DNA from: Proteromonas lacertae
Taxonomy: Eukaryota > Sar > Bigyra > Opalinata > Proteromonadidae
Direction: 5' to 3'
Length of the DNA: 64,000 nt
NCBI GenBank assembly: GCA_002245135.1
Contig: NGBS01000036.1
Coordinates: 1 to 64,000, forward strand
Shown piece by piece: positions 31,189 to 41,269 of this stretch (within the stretch, counting starts at the first letter, position 1; each line of letters opens with the position of its first letter). The position numbers and the translations under genes were made by a program. Under the pieces are notes generated by a model, which had not been told where the DNA came from, did no database searches, and saw nothing but the letters and a program-made list of their open reading frames with translations.

Positions 31189-32670
31189 TTAAACTACACT
31201 TACAATACCACTTCCATTAATAGTGACCATACGCCCAGTGATGATATAGAAACGATGAGATATATCATTATTAGTAAAGTCATTTGTACCAGGTGTTGAA
31301 AATTCAAAGGTTATTTTCAAATCAGTAGCCAAAGGTCTACCTGCCTGGTTCTTAATATTGTCCAAGTCCTTAGAGCCAAAATTCAATATCTCAAAGAACT
31401 TGTCATTGAACTTCTTATCTTTTCTGAATATATCAAACCATGAGTCTTGGAAATATTCACGGACAGTCATGAAGCTATCATAATATTGCATAAGTGTATA
31501 ATCTGGCTGATATACAAAATCATTGATCATCCATCTGAATTGTGCATTTTCAGGTACATGTGCATATCTTTTTAATGATTCTATCCATGGCCTATAGATA
31601 ATGTAACGAACAAATGGTCCATTGGAACTATTCAATGTGAATGAATAATTGAATATGCCAGATCCACCTGATGGTACAACAATTTGATGACATCAGAAAT
31701 CATTGAATTGAATAGGTTTTGATAAGCAGTATTGTTTGGTATTATTGTTGCATTGAGTATCCTTGTTGATATAAGCATAGAATTTAAAATTCTTAAATGT
31801 CATATTTTTAATACCACCATCCCTATCCCATGCTATAACATTATTTAAATCTTCATAACCATTTTCATCAATACAATATTCGGTTGGTGTATATGATTTC
31901 AAATTTCCATAATTTGCTTTAGTTTGGAATCGAATGCATATATACATTCTCTCTCCAAAGAATACATCGCTCTTTAATGCAGCAAATGTATTGTAAAATT
32001 TACCTAACTGTAATTTGAAATGTAATGTCTTTTTACTCTTATACACAGTAGCATTTGTTACTTTATTATTACTTTCATCAGAAATGTCTATAACATTAAC
32101 ATGCATATCATCATCACCTTCTTTGTCCATTTTCCATTTATTAACATCTTGAATAAGATAACTGTGTTCATCGTTACTCCAATCTAATTGTATTCCATCA
32201 TAATAATTGTCTTGATTGAATATATCACATCTCTTTCTAACTAATTCGTCCATAAATACACGATATGGTTCATATGAATCATCAAGCTTGACCAGATCTG
32301 TTCCAGTCTGATTACAAATTCTAAAAGAGGCCAAGCCAAACCCTTCTTTAATTCCTCCAATTGTACTTGGATATAAATCATCATCTTTATTTATAAGTTT
32401 CTTATTTAAATCTGCTCTAACAGCACCTGCTTCTGAACCTTTTGCTAATGGTTCTGTTTCCACATCTATATCGAATTGAATATATGACTTAGCTAAATTG
32501 ATAATATTATCTCCACTTATCTCCCATCTAATCTCTTCTGTATACGTGTTATCACTTAGAGTATATTCTGATGTTGATCCCATCGGAGTCAATCTCACAT
32601 AATTATAGAAGGGTAGCATCACAGGGACATCTACACCATGTTTCTGTTCTTTTGGAATAGATAAAGCCAT
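31189..32670 (-). pseudogene. Major capsid protein of P2 with in-frame TGA
   Basis: 494 codons from ATG 32668-32670 to the stop at 31189. Codon 326 (31693-31695) is TGA; the frame is otherwise open and matches the P1 capsid protein on both sides (PIQFNDF before; FNYSFTLNSS and RYIIYR after). Shared blocks with P1 include ISGDN, FYNTFAALKSDVFFGE, WMINDFVYQPDY and ATDLKIT...HRFYIITGR. So the gene is one substitution from intact, or the TGA is read through. It would form the major shell. It follows the penton gene and precedes the ATPase, the usual morphogenesis order. Confidence 0.75.
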
Positions 32671-32701
32671 TAGAAAACAAAAGAATAAAGAAATATAAAA
32701 A

Positions 32702-33661
32702 TTAGACTTTAAATACAACAATATCTAAATTAAACTCAATATTATCAAGATTAAGCTCATAGCCATTTTGTTGAGTAATCTGAATAGTGATCATACCATT
32801 GTTATAGGTATTATTGAATCTCTTTGATGTATTCAATATGTCATTATTCTGATATGTAATAAATGGTAACTCTGGATTTGAAACGGGTATATTTTCTAAT
32901 ACATTTGAATCCTGCATAATATTCACTATGTCTAATCTAATGGATATAGAATTAACCCATATCAAAGATGGACGAAATGGTAATTGAGTAAATGGGAATG
33001 GCTTAACCTTAATTTCTTGTTGATTCTCTGATTCTTCAGATGGAATATATTCTTTAAAACAACACCAGTAATTGTTTTTGGGTATACCTAATATTTTGTA
33101 ACTAAGATCTTTGGTGATGATCTCTAATTTTTCTATCCAATATACTGGGTCTTTTTGATAGTATATAATATTCATATCATTAGCTACCTCAATATGATAT
33201 GTTTGATTATCATCGAAATTGTCTATACGAAATAAATCTCCTTTTCCTTGTATAATAGACACATGTGAACCTTCAGTATTATATGCATCATCTTTTATTC
33301 CAAAAACATCATATGTCATATTTTTGACTAAATTATTAATCATACTTAATATCTGAGTTTCATCATAGAATCCTTCTGGTATTTTGAGGCGTTTTATGAT
33401 GTTTGGATACTTTGGTGCATCTACTTGAACATCATGTCTCCATCCCAATGTGAATACTAATGAAAACTCATCATTTGTTTCTTCCTGTATAGTTGGGAAT
33501 GAATTGGGTATAACAGCATGTAATAAGCTGACATGAGTATAATCATCATCGAATGATTGCAATTTTAATGTCTTCTTATACTTGTTTCCTCCGCCCATGG
33601 AATCAGATAATACAATCATATCAGAATTTAAGTAGTATACACGATGATTCGAAACTAACAT
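32702..33661 (-). CDS. Penton / minor capsid protein-like
   Basis: 319 residues from ATG 33659-33661. Early on it has FDDDYTHVSLLHAVIPNSFPTI, then IPEGFYDETQILSMINNL, and later ILGIPKNNYW and SISIRLDIVNI. The combination of an 'IPNSF' strand and an 'IP.G.Y....' helix followed by a beta-rich half is typical of single-jelly-roll penton proteins in Polintons and related viruses. It lies immediately upstream of the major capsid gene (32 bases between stop and ATG). It would occupy the five-fold vertices. P1 has no obvious counterpart. Confidence 0.7.
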   Translation of the reverse strand: MLVSNHRVYYLNSDMIVLSDSMGGGNKYKKTLKLQSFDDDYTHVSLLHAVIPNSFPTIQEETNDEFSLVFTLGWRHDVQVDAPKYPNIIKRLKIPEGFYDETQILSMINNLVKNMTYDVFGIKDDAYNTEGSHVSIIQGKGDLFRIDNFDDNQTYHIEVANDMNIIYYQKDPVYWIEKLEIITKDLSYKILGIPKNNYWCCFKEYIPSEESENQQEIKVKPFPFTQLPFRPSLIWVNSISIRLDIVNIMQDSNVLENIPVSNPELPFITYQNNDILNTSKRFNNTYNNGMITIQITQQNGYELNLDNIEFNLDIVVFKV

Positions 33662-33746
33662 AAGATAAAATCTATTTTGAAAATAAATTCGTTAATAATG
33701 TCAATATTGTCATTATTAGTATTAATTACACTTTTATTTTTTAAAA

Positions 33747-33906
33747 ATGAATAACGATCAGGAACACAAATTTAGAACAGTGCCATATAACTTTTGGAAC
33801 TCTGATAAACAGTGTCTTGTAAGTTAGTTTATTGATAATAAATACATTACTTTGATTAATTTTGTTTTTCTTATATAAGATTCTCATAAACACACATGGA
33901 CTTTGA
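33747..33906 (+). CDS. Possible tiny spliced gene
   Basis: ATG 33747 opens 24 codons (MNNDQEHKFRTVPYNFW...) to CTT, followed by GTAAGT. The interval 33819-33879 (61 bases, very AT-rich, ending TATAAG) looks like a classical dictyostelid intron. Splicing would add 8 codons and stop at 33904-33906, overlapping the next start in another frame. It may instead be the 5' leader of the next gene. Confidence 0.3.
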
Positions 33907-34132
33907 TGTAATAACTGTTTTGCTTTCAGTTCTCGTATTTGTATTGTATATGATAGCTTTGGCTCTTTTCAAATACTTAAAGGCACACAATTGTATTCCA
34001 AACAATACAGACATAGAAGAACTTAGAAATAATATAGATGCCATGATGAATAAAGGGTTAGAACATGATAAGACACTTAAGGATATTCAGTCTCTTATTG
34101 AAATCACTAAACAAAGGAAAATGACTATTTAA
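33896..34132 (+). CDS. Small single-pass membrane protein
   Basis: 78 residues from ATG 33896. A strong membrane helix (VITVLLSVLVFVLYMIALAL) sits at residues 5-24, followed by a short loop and a charged helix of about 50 residues. The type resembles small virion membrane proteins. Not recognised as a family. Followed by two hairpins (34194-34255). Confidence 0.6.
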   Translation: MDFDVITVLLSVLVFVLYMIALALFKYLKAHNCIPNNTDIEELRNNIDAMMNKGLEHDKTLKDIQSLIEITKQRKMTI

Positions 34133-34193
34133 ATTGTTTTTTCACTTTTATATTATATTATGTTTTTTATTTTTTTTGGTTAAACTTGTATCT

Positions 34194-34255
34194 TACAACT
34201 GGCCCAAGTTGTAGGATACATCACAATTCAAGTTACAACTGACGCCAGTTGTAAC
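34194..34255. terminator. Tandem hairpins after the membrane gene
   Basis: TACAACT (34194-34200) pairs with AGTTGTA (34207-34213); GTTACAACTG (34232-34241) pairs with CAGTTGTAAC (34246-34255). They lie between the 3' ends of convergent genes, so transcript ending or stabilising is possible. Confidence 0.35.
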
Positions 34256-34363
34256 TTATATTACAATTCAAGTTGTCAAGTGGCCGCCGGATATAGCAAT
34301 ACCAAACACCAAAAAAACAAACACACATAACATTACATAAAAAAAAATATATAAAGAATTACT

Positions 34364-34735
34364 TTAATTATCCATATTAGGAACTGGAATACCATACTGA
34401 TAATGCCTGCCATTATGCACAACTATACGATGTGGATCATTCTTTGGCGCAGCTCGTGGCCCGGCTCGTCTTGGTTTACGTTTTGCTCTATCTTTACTTC
34501 CTTTTGGTCTTCCTCTTTGTTTAGGTGGATTAGCAGCTAATAATCGTTCATACATTTTCATTAATTGTCTATATTGTAATTTAACTTTTGTTTTGTTTTG
34601 TAGTGCATTCTTTACTTTATCTCTATACAAATCATAGCTCTTTCTCCATTTACTCCTATTAACTGATTTAGGAATATATGTATTCCAGTCTTTACTAATT
34701 TTAAACCCTTTTGGCCATCCTCCATAATAAGACAT
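34364..34735 (-). CDS. Basic AT-hook-like DNA-binding protein
   Basis: 123 residues from ATG 34733-34735, preferred over an upstream frame extension because it starts right after an AT-rich leader. The centre is a Lys/Arg helix, followed by PPKQRGRPKGSKDRAKRK, an AT-hook-like motif, and more basic sequence. Likely binds the element's AT-rich DNA, as a virion or chromatin-like protein. Not assigned to a family. Confidence 0.6.
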   Translation of the reverse strand: MSYYGGWPKGFKISKDWNTYIPKSVNRSKWRKSYDLYRDKVKNALQNKTKVKLQYRQLMKMYERLLAANPPKQRGRPKGSKDRAKRKPRRAGPRAAPKNDPHRIVVHNGRHYQYGIPVPNMDN

Positions 34736-34845
34736 GTTGTGATTTTTATAATTGATATTATTTAAAATATAGTAACTATTAATAGTATGTTTATCAAACA
34801 AAAACAAGCATATATAATAATAATAATAATAGAATTTTTAAGTAT

Positions 34846-35334
34846 TTAATCAGAGTCGCTACTACTACTACTACTACTACTATCACTACTACTAATTCCA
34901 TCAGCAACATTTCTATCAACTGGATGTATGTGATAAAAATTCCCTCCATTCCATTGATAACTCATATGATGAAAAACATATTTTTTAAATTTTTGAGGAA
35001 TACAATCACCATCTGCATACTCATGTTCTCCATTTCTTAATTTTCTATTCATTACTAATATTGAAGCTCTTCTGTCATACCCATAGGTTTTGAGGTTTAT
35101 CATTAATTGATCGCCATGATGTCTATAATCACCTAGTACTTCTGGATCATTTCTATTAGTTCTGAGTGAACCACATATAAACACCTTTACTTTATTTCTT
35201 TTTAATATTTTCATTGTTTTAATTGGAAATTGAATGACCCATCTATGTGCTCTATTGTCTCTATATCTATGAATGTAAAAAGCATATTCACCGTTAGGTT
35301 GTCTAAGCATATTATATGTTAAATGGTCAGGCAT
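34846..35334 (-). CDS. Unknown protein with Ser/Asp tail
   Basis: 162 residues from ATG 35332-35334. A compact 140-residue domain rich in Tyr, His and Arg (IHRYRDNRAHRWVIQFP; VFHHMSYQWNGGNFYHIHP) is followed by a pure Ser/Asp tail coded by AGT/GAT repeats. No motif of a known enzyme is certain. It is the last P2 gene before element C. Confidence 0.5.
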   Translation of the reverse strand: MPDHLTYNMLRQPNGEYAFYIHRYRDNRAHRWVIQFPIKTMKILKRNKVKVFICGSLRTNRNDPEVLGDYRHHGDQLMINLKTYGYDRRASILVMNRKLRNGEHEYADGDCIPQKFKKYVFHHMSYQWNGGNFYHIHPVDRNVADGISSSDSSSSSSSSDSD

Positions 35335-35668
35335 ATTCTTTGTATTTTTTGCTATTATATATATTATTAAATTTTTATGGGTCTAATCAATAAAGTTATT
35401 GTTTGTTTAGCAATACAAATGTTTGAGGTTTGTTTAAAAAAAATAATATCTCACGATCCATTGACATAATGAATAATCTGATGTGTTTCTTGTTATATGA
35501 CATATCATGAGCAATCGATTGATATAGTTAGATTTCATATATGTTTCATAATCAAAGATGATTTAGATTATTGCCTGAAATGAGATATTGATATAATTGA
35601 GATGGGTATATACCCTAGTTAGTATATATAAATTATAGTTAGCTAAAGTCTATTCATTCTTTATAAAA
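35335..35668. other. AT-rich non-coding P2 segment
   Basis: No gene seen. Ends at the AGTACA target copy (35669-35674) of element C; the P2 sequence resumes at 42108. Confidence 0.5.
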
Positions 35669-35674
35669 AGTACA

Positions 35675-36002
35675 TATATAGTATATAAATGGGACTATGG
35701 GACAATGTCACAGAGTTCTAACGAGTTTTCTAGGGGTCCGTCCCTTTCTAGCTCCCTTAAAGGTCAACTCTGAATCTAGAAAGGGACGGAATCCTAGAAA
35801 ACTCGTTAGAACTCTGTGACATTGTCCCATAGTCCCATTTACGTAAGGTTCCTACGGGATTCCTCTCAACAGGGTCTACTTCTCAACAGAGTCTTCTTCC
35901 CTACGGGAACTCCTGTAAGCTATTTCTATACCTATCTATGAGACGATCTCCTACGGGTACTCCTGGAAGCTAGCTAGAAGTGTTGGTTACCTCGAGGTGA
36001 TG
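35675..36002 (+). repeat. Element C left inverted-repeat region
   Basis: The outer 20 bases and the block at about 35930-36002 (CTATGAGACGATCTCCTACG ... ACCTCGAGGTGATG) match the right end inverted. Between them lies a left-end-only hairpin. CCTACGGG(A/T).TCCT occurs three times in tandem. Confidence 0.8.
35687..35840. repeat. Long left-end hairpin of element C
   Basis: About 65 bases (from AAATGGGACTATGGGACAAT) pair with the reverse complement ending at 35840, enclosing a loop of about 25 bases (CTCCCTTAAAGGTCAACTC). Near-perfect stem. Absent from the right end, which has only ACAATGTGACAGAGTCCCATTT. Confidence 0.85.
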
Positions 36003-36259
36003 GTAATGAAGAAGCAGTGATCTCTTTCGGAGTATGGGTAAGAACGTCTCAGAGGAAGCTTCCTCACCAAGGACGATGTTGTGGAGCAATATCGGACTTG
36101 GATAGGAAGGTTCCGTCGTAGACGTTCTTGTCCATGCCAGGAAGGAGAACTGCTTTCTTCATTACCAGGATCATTGAGAAGGTACTTTCATTTGATCATC
36201 TTCACATCACGTGAGCTGGAAGTAATGGTAATCTCAACTCTGTTGGGATATGCTGTAAA

Positions 36260-38413
36260 TCATCCCCTATACGTTCCTTGACCAGATACGGAGAGTTCTA
36301 CATTCATTACCTTAGCTATTACCACATCCTGACTATTAAGGATGTAGTTCCACATTGAAGTCAAGGTCTCATTCATCTGATTAGCTACCGTGGTAATCTC
36401 CGATGATCCATCTCCTTGAGATGCCAGGCTTTCTACTGATGTCTTCAACTCCGTTAACTTCTTCTGGACGTCCTGAACATTGCTATCGACTGAGTTGATC
36501 TTACTTAATTGAGCTGCATTGGTAAAATTGTTTACTTGAGTCACAGTCAGGTTGTTGAGGTTGTTGACTTTGCCATGGACTTCAATGACTCTTGTCTGGC
36601 AGTCTCCTATCTTTGAATGTACTTCATTGACCTTGGTTAATTGAGCTGGTGAACAGAAGCTATTGACATTCCCGGTATTGAATCCATCGATCTTGGTTCT
36701 GATAGCAGCTGCATTGTTGATAGCTGTATCGATCAGTCCTTTACGAGTATTGTTAAAGAAGCCATCCAAGTTCCTTCGGAGGTTGTCTTCTTCAGTCCTT
36801 CTAGCCACGCCACAGGTTGCATTCACATCATTGATACTTAGAGAATCCACCTTGATCTTGATTGCATCGGTGTTGGCCTTAGTTGTATCAATGAAGTTAC
36901 CTCGGCTTTCAGTACAGAACTGGTTAATACTCTCCTTGTTGAGGTCATGGACACGTTCATAACACTTATCTATCTTCTCTGATCGATCCGAAGTACAGAA
37001 GTGCTTCACAGCAGTGTTGGTCTCATCGATAGCAGCACTTCTCGGGATAGTACAAAACTCCTTGATCGCGTTGTCAGCATCGTCGATCTCCTTAGTTCTC
37101 TTATCGGTAATGAATCCTTTGATCAGTTCCTCAATACTCTTGACAATGGTAAGTCTCTCCAAGGAGCAGTAGTTGTTAATGTCTTCGATGGCTATGCCGG
37201 TGATCAGCTCATGGACTTTATCAATCTTCTCCTTCTGTGAGCTACTACAATACTGGTTGATATTATCGATATCTATCTTACTTACAATATCCTTGGTCTT
37301 GTCAATAGTGGTAGATCTCTCCTCAGTGCAGAAGGTATTTGTCTTGTCAGCTTCTCCATTCAACCCGGCGATCTCTTCCTCCATAGCATTCATCTGGTTC
37401 TTAAAGTCCTTGTTGTAACCATTGGCAATCTCAATCTCTTGTAAGACCTCCTTGAATTTAATCATGTTGTTGTTAATCACAGTATTGATTGCCTTGTACT
37501 CCTCGTAGTTGTTCTTCATCTTGATCAACTCCTCGGAATCTACTTTGATCTGCTTCTCTAAGTCACTGAGCTTCGTAAGGCTCTTATCATCCACCGTAGT
37601 GATGTACTTGATCATATCATAGACGTTAACATCCCCGATGTTGAGACTCTCACATAATGACTTCAACAAGGTACTTAGACGATCCAATTTCTCATCCTCT
37701 GATCCCTTCAATTGATCGATTGAAGTATTGGTGGATTCAAGGGCATTGCTTACATCCTCCATGCTCTTATACAACTCTGGTAATTGCTTCTCCGTGTACT
37801 GCTTAAGTTCATTGCTGCAAGTAGCAATATTGCTCAAGGTTGTAATAGTCGTATCTCCGAAGTCTTTAGGGATCTTGTTGTTAAGCAAAGTACCTAGGTT
37901 TTTAACTTCCTGGAGCTTCTGATCGATACCTTCAATCTTATCAGTCTCATCTAGCACTTCCTTTAAGGTCGATTGAATAGCTTTATGATCTGGTTGTAAG
38001 GTACCTTGAAGGTACTCATGGAGTTGTTGATGATCAGTCTCTAGCTTAGCCAACTTCGTAGATGACTCCTCCGAGTGATCATCCAACTTTCTCTTGATAG
38101 CTGTTGTGGATGAGGTTACTTCTTCTTGTTGCTTCTGATTGATACTGACAGGTGTTCCTCGGAGGACTTCTTGGATAGTGCTTACCAATGGAGGATTGAT
38201 CTTATCATAGTCTATCACGGCCTTGAGTTCACCAGAACCCAAGGCCTTTTGAATCACTTCCTGGGAGTCTTGAAACAACACGTCCTTATCATACTTAACA
38301 ACAACCTTCCCATCTATCTTTTGCTTCACATCGTAAGTAGTCTTGTCGATAGTATTAAGTAACCTTAACATTTCCTCATCGTTCTCCCGTAAGTTGTTCC
38401 CGGTGTTGAACAT
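36260..38413 (-). CDS. Large repetitive coiled-coil protein
   Basis: 717 residues from ATG 38411-38413. The N-terminal ~110 residues are globular-like; then extended charged helices. From about residue 350 to 660 a motif recurs roughly ten times: an aromatic-Cys-Thr/Ser start, an Arg two to four residues on, then Ile-Asp (FCTEERSTTIDKT, YCSSSQKEKIDKV, FCTIPRSAAIDET, FCTSDRSEKIDKC, FCTESRGNFIDTT, FCSPAQLTKVNEV), with alternating spacing of about 19 or 27-38 residues. The C-terminus is a final coil. Codon use is GC-richer than in P1/P2. It could be a fibre, tether or scaffold. No known family recognised. Confidence 0.75.
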   Translation of the reverse strand: MFNTGNNLRENDEEMLRLLNTIDKTTYDVKQKIDGKVVVKYDKDVLFQDSQEVIQKALGSGELKAVIDYDKINPPLVSTIQEVLRGTPVSINQKQQEEVTSSTTAIKRKLDDHSEESSTKLAKLETDHQQLHEYLQGTLQPDHKAIQSTLKEVLDETDKIEGIDQKLQEVKNLGTLLNNKIPKDFGDTTITTLSNIATCSNELKQYTEKQLPELYKSMEDVSNALESTNTSIDQLKGSEDEKLDRLSTLLKSLCESLNIGDVNVYDMIKYITTVDDKSLTKLSDLEKQIKVDSEELIKMKNNYEEYKAINTVINNNMIKFKEVLQEIEIANGYNKDFKNQMNAMEEEIAGLNGEADKTNTFCTEERSTTIDKTKDIVSKIDIDNINQYCSSSQKEKIDKVHELITGIAIEDINNYCSLERLTIVKSIEELIKGFITDKRTKEIDDADNAIKEFCTIPRSAAIDETNTAVKHFCTSDRSEKIDKCYERVHDLNKESINQFCTESRGNFIDTTKANTDAIKIKVDSLSINDVNATCGVARRTEEDNLRRNLDGFFNNTRKGLIDTAINNAAAIRTKIDGFNTGNVNSFCSPAQLTKVNEVHSKIGDCQTRVIEVHGKVNNLNNLTVTQVNNFTNAAQLSKINSVDSNVQDVQKKLTELKTSVESLASQGDGSSEITTVANQMNETLTSMWNYILNSQDVVIAKVMNVELSVSGQGTYRG

Positions 38414-39626
38414 TGCCTAGGTAATGATTCCAAATCAGAACTTTACTTATAGATCCAGGAGCTACTTTACTTAGATGACTTCTCAGGTATCTCTTATATC
38501 ATAACATGTCCTGGCCTTCAACAGCTTTGCCCACCTCCCGAGAAGCACCTTTTTAACTCTATCCACACGATGAACTTCAACTCCTTACTATTACTAGCTG
38601 ATGGATGTAGATGACTTTATCGGTCTTTGTAATGAGTTGCGTGATCTCTATGCTGTGAACTTCATAGTCTCGATCATCATCTACCATCTTAACTTACAAT
38701 GCTTCTATTCCGATAAGACTTATACGATAGTCAGAAGCCTCCTTTGAAGTTCAACTACTCTCCGTAGACTTCACTTGCACATTTGACTTCCAAGGATCTA
38801 CTAATCGTCTCTCTATTCCAGATGCTCCTTTACCTTCTTGGACTTCTCGGACTTGGCAGGCATTACCTATGAAGTACTTTGTCTTCACTCTTGGTTCTAG
38901 CAGTCTATGATCACTGCTATGGTAAGTACCTTGAGACTGACTGCTGAAGTTAGAGTTGATCTCATCCTTAACATCTCTTGAAGAACTACTTGTGATCTTT
39001 ACCGATACCTATTTCTTGAACTGATGGTAACCCTTCAAGTGACAATTCCTTCTAGTTCTAGTTCATCGAAGTTGTTGATCCTCAGTAATGTACTAGCCTT
39101 CAGTCTGATCACTACTAGTCTCGGTATTGTTGAAGTCAGTGTCTTTACCTATCTACTGATAATCACCTTACGATCGATAGCTTATAGACTCTTGGACATC
39201 TATGCCAGTGTTGCTACTTGAGGAGTATACGATATCTCTGGTCTGCTTACTAACTTACTAGTAATGATTCCTAGCATCACAAGTATGGACTACTCAGGTA
39301 AAGGATTATCGATCACACTTCCTATAGTCTGCAATTGTAACTCTTTATGTACCTACAATTACTTCATGATCTTCAGAGTCATTGATCCAAGGATGTTATC
39401 TCGGGGTTGTTGATGTCCTTACTATCATTGACTTATCCGAGACTCCTTTAGTTTATTTGATTGATTACTTACCATGTCCTTGAGTTGCTCATCTCCGTAA
39501 GACTCCTTGAATTGATTATTTCTATTGTCCTCGGTCATACCCAAGGTAATATTTTACTAAGTACCAACAATGTTAATCACGTTCCTTATCAGGAGATGCG
39601 TTTACTACTACTACTACTTGTGGAAG
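38414..39626. other. GC-richer region without a clear gene
   Basis: Only short open frames on either strand; none has recognisable motifs. May be a decayed gene or regulatory sequence of element C. Confidence 0.45.
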
Positions 39627-40415
39627 TTATGATGACTTTGCCTGGTAAGGAGTTGCTTCAGAAGCTAGCTTCAGATGCTTCGCTGGAGGATCACTTGAAG
39701 CACCTAGCGATGGTACTGAGGGTGTTGTTATCGGTCTCTTCTTCGGAGGATTACTAAGCTGTTTTTGTCTCCTTATTGATTCTATCCTGAGTAGGAGATG
39801 GTCTTCATATTGTCTTAAGCGATGATACAGACTCAAGAGACAGCACATCGGAAGTGACTTTACCTTTAGATCTACGTGAAAGTTGATGTGTCCATCTTTG
39901 ATAGATAAAACTATCTTGGCCTGGCAAGACTTCTCTTTGAGGTGAACAGCATCACATGGAAATGAAATAATCTTATCGAACATCCCATCATGGTCGATTA
40001 GATCATTGTTGTCCTTGATTGTCTTAAGAATCTCATGTATACTGTGTTGCATAAGCTGATTAATTATATCCCTTGTTTTATCACTGGAGTTGATGGAGAT
40101 TCCTGGTTGTTGATTCTTAGTAGGTTTCCCAGATCTGCATCTTGGACAACATCGATAGTAGTCTCCATTGGGCTTTAACATCATCGATGAAGCGAAGTGC
40201 ATATGGCATCTACTGCAGGACATAGCCTTGGCTATGAGTTCACTGTTCTCTTCCAAGGCTTTACGTTCCTCATGGCATCTGGCTATTGTCTTCTGCTTTG
40301 CCTTTCGCAAGAGAGCTCTACAAGAACTACAACAGCTGTATGCTCTTCCATCAGCTTCAGATTGGAACTCCTTCTTACATCGACTACATTTGACGATGGA
40401 TTGCATGGTTACCAA
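39627..40415 (-). CDS. Double zinc-ribbon protein of element C
   Basis: 262 residues from ATG 40413-40415. Two ribbons of the form CxxC...CCxxC: C10/C13 with C28-29/C32, and C67/C70 with C89-90/C93 (CSRCKKEF...CCSSCR; CSRCHMHF...CCPRCR). A middle domain of about 110 residues follows, then a basic Pro-rich end (NPPKKRPI). The second P1 gene has one related ribbon (CSTC...CTEC). Likely a DNA-binding regulator; family not assigned. Confidence 0.7.
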   Translation of the reverse strand: MVTMQSIVKCSRCKKEFQSEADGRAYSCCSSCRALLRKAKQKTIARCHEERKALEENSELIAKAMSCSRCHMHFASSMMLKPNGDYYRCCPRCRSGKPTKNQQPGISINSSDKTRDIINQLMQHSIHEILKTIKDNNDLIDHDGMFDKIISFPCDAVHLKEKSCQAKIVLSIKDGHINFHVDLKVKSLPMCCLLSLYHRLRQYEDHLLLRIESIRRQKQLSNPPKKRPITTPSVPSLGASSDPPAKHLKLASEATPYQAKSS

Positions 40416-40889
40416 TTAAGTATAAAAATAACTAGAAATATCTTAATGCCTTGAGTGACTGTAATAATAGACTGGTTACTACATATTGATGTCATGGTTA
40501 TTAGGTACTTGTTTATTAGCTTTACTTCTATGAGTTCTTATTCATATCTAGCAACTAAGTCCAGGATCTATTTTCTATGTCCCTATTTTTAAACCTTCCT
40601 TACGATGTCCTTAAGTCAGGTCAGTTCAATTTTTCTTGGCCTTATCAGAGTTGTGAATGCACCTCCAACTCCTAGGCTTCTTATAGTAGGTGTCACTCAA
40701 TGCTTCCTAAGCTCCTGCTGTTGATCTCATTCCAGTGTTAGGGTATCTGGTACTGTACTTTATAGTGAACTGTTGATTACAGATTCATCTCTATTCAATT
40801 TTTTCTTTGCAGTTTGGATCTCTAATGTGGTTGATGATGGTTTTGATGGATACTAGAAGGCCATGTAGGCTGTGGTATGGATTTTATGC

Positions 40890-40965
40890 CGTATCAGCGG
40901 TGGGGTTCGAACCCGGAGGGGATGGGATGTTGGTACCTGGTCTGCCCACTAGGGCATCTTGACCT
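40890..40965 (-). other. tRNA-like sequence with A- and B-box
   Basis: On the minus strand, TAGTGGGCAGACC (939-951 of this block) resembles a polymerase III A box and GGGTTCGAACCC (902-914) a B box, about 25 bases between them, with a GCCC/GGGC D-arm-like hairpin. The T-arm pairs only three bases and no acceptor stem closes, so it is not a working tRNA gene. It could be a tRNA-derived (SINE-like) promoter. Confidence 0.4.
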
Positions 40966-41269
40966 TGCTTATGGATTGCTGATCCTAGTATATGTATTGT
41001 TCAGCTACAGTATTTAGTGAATAGCTTCAGAATGATTTCTATTCAATCTCCATAGGACAGATGATGGGGAATTGACCTTAAGAAATTGCTCATTAGCTTA
41101 CCTCCAGTAACATCTCTAACAAGTGCTCAGGTAAGTTCCTACTTATCCTAGGCTTCCCAATCACGGTATCCACGTTTCTACTATTGCTTGGATGATGATG
41201 CTGTCCTCTGGAATGAACTTTACCTTCAGGAATAAATAAACTAAACTGGTATGCAAGGAGCTTCCTAGT

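Noticed and set aside
36081-36281. 66-codon plus-strand frame at the left of element C
   Set aside because: Overlaps the 717-residue gene end and has no motif.
39024-39221. 65-codon plus-strand frame in element C
   Set aside because: Ser/Leu-rich, no motif, likely chance in GC-richer DNA.
40890-40965. True tRNA gene
   Set aside because: T-arm pairs only three bases and no acceptor stem closes; kept only as tRNA-like.
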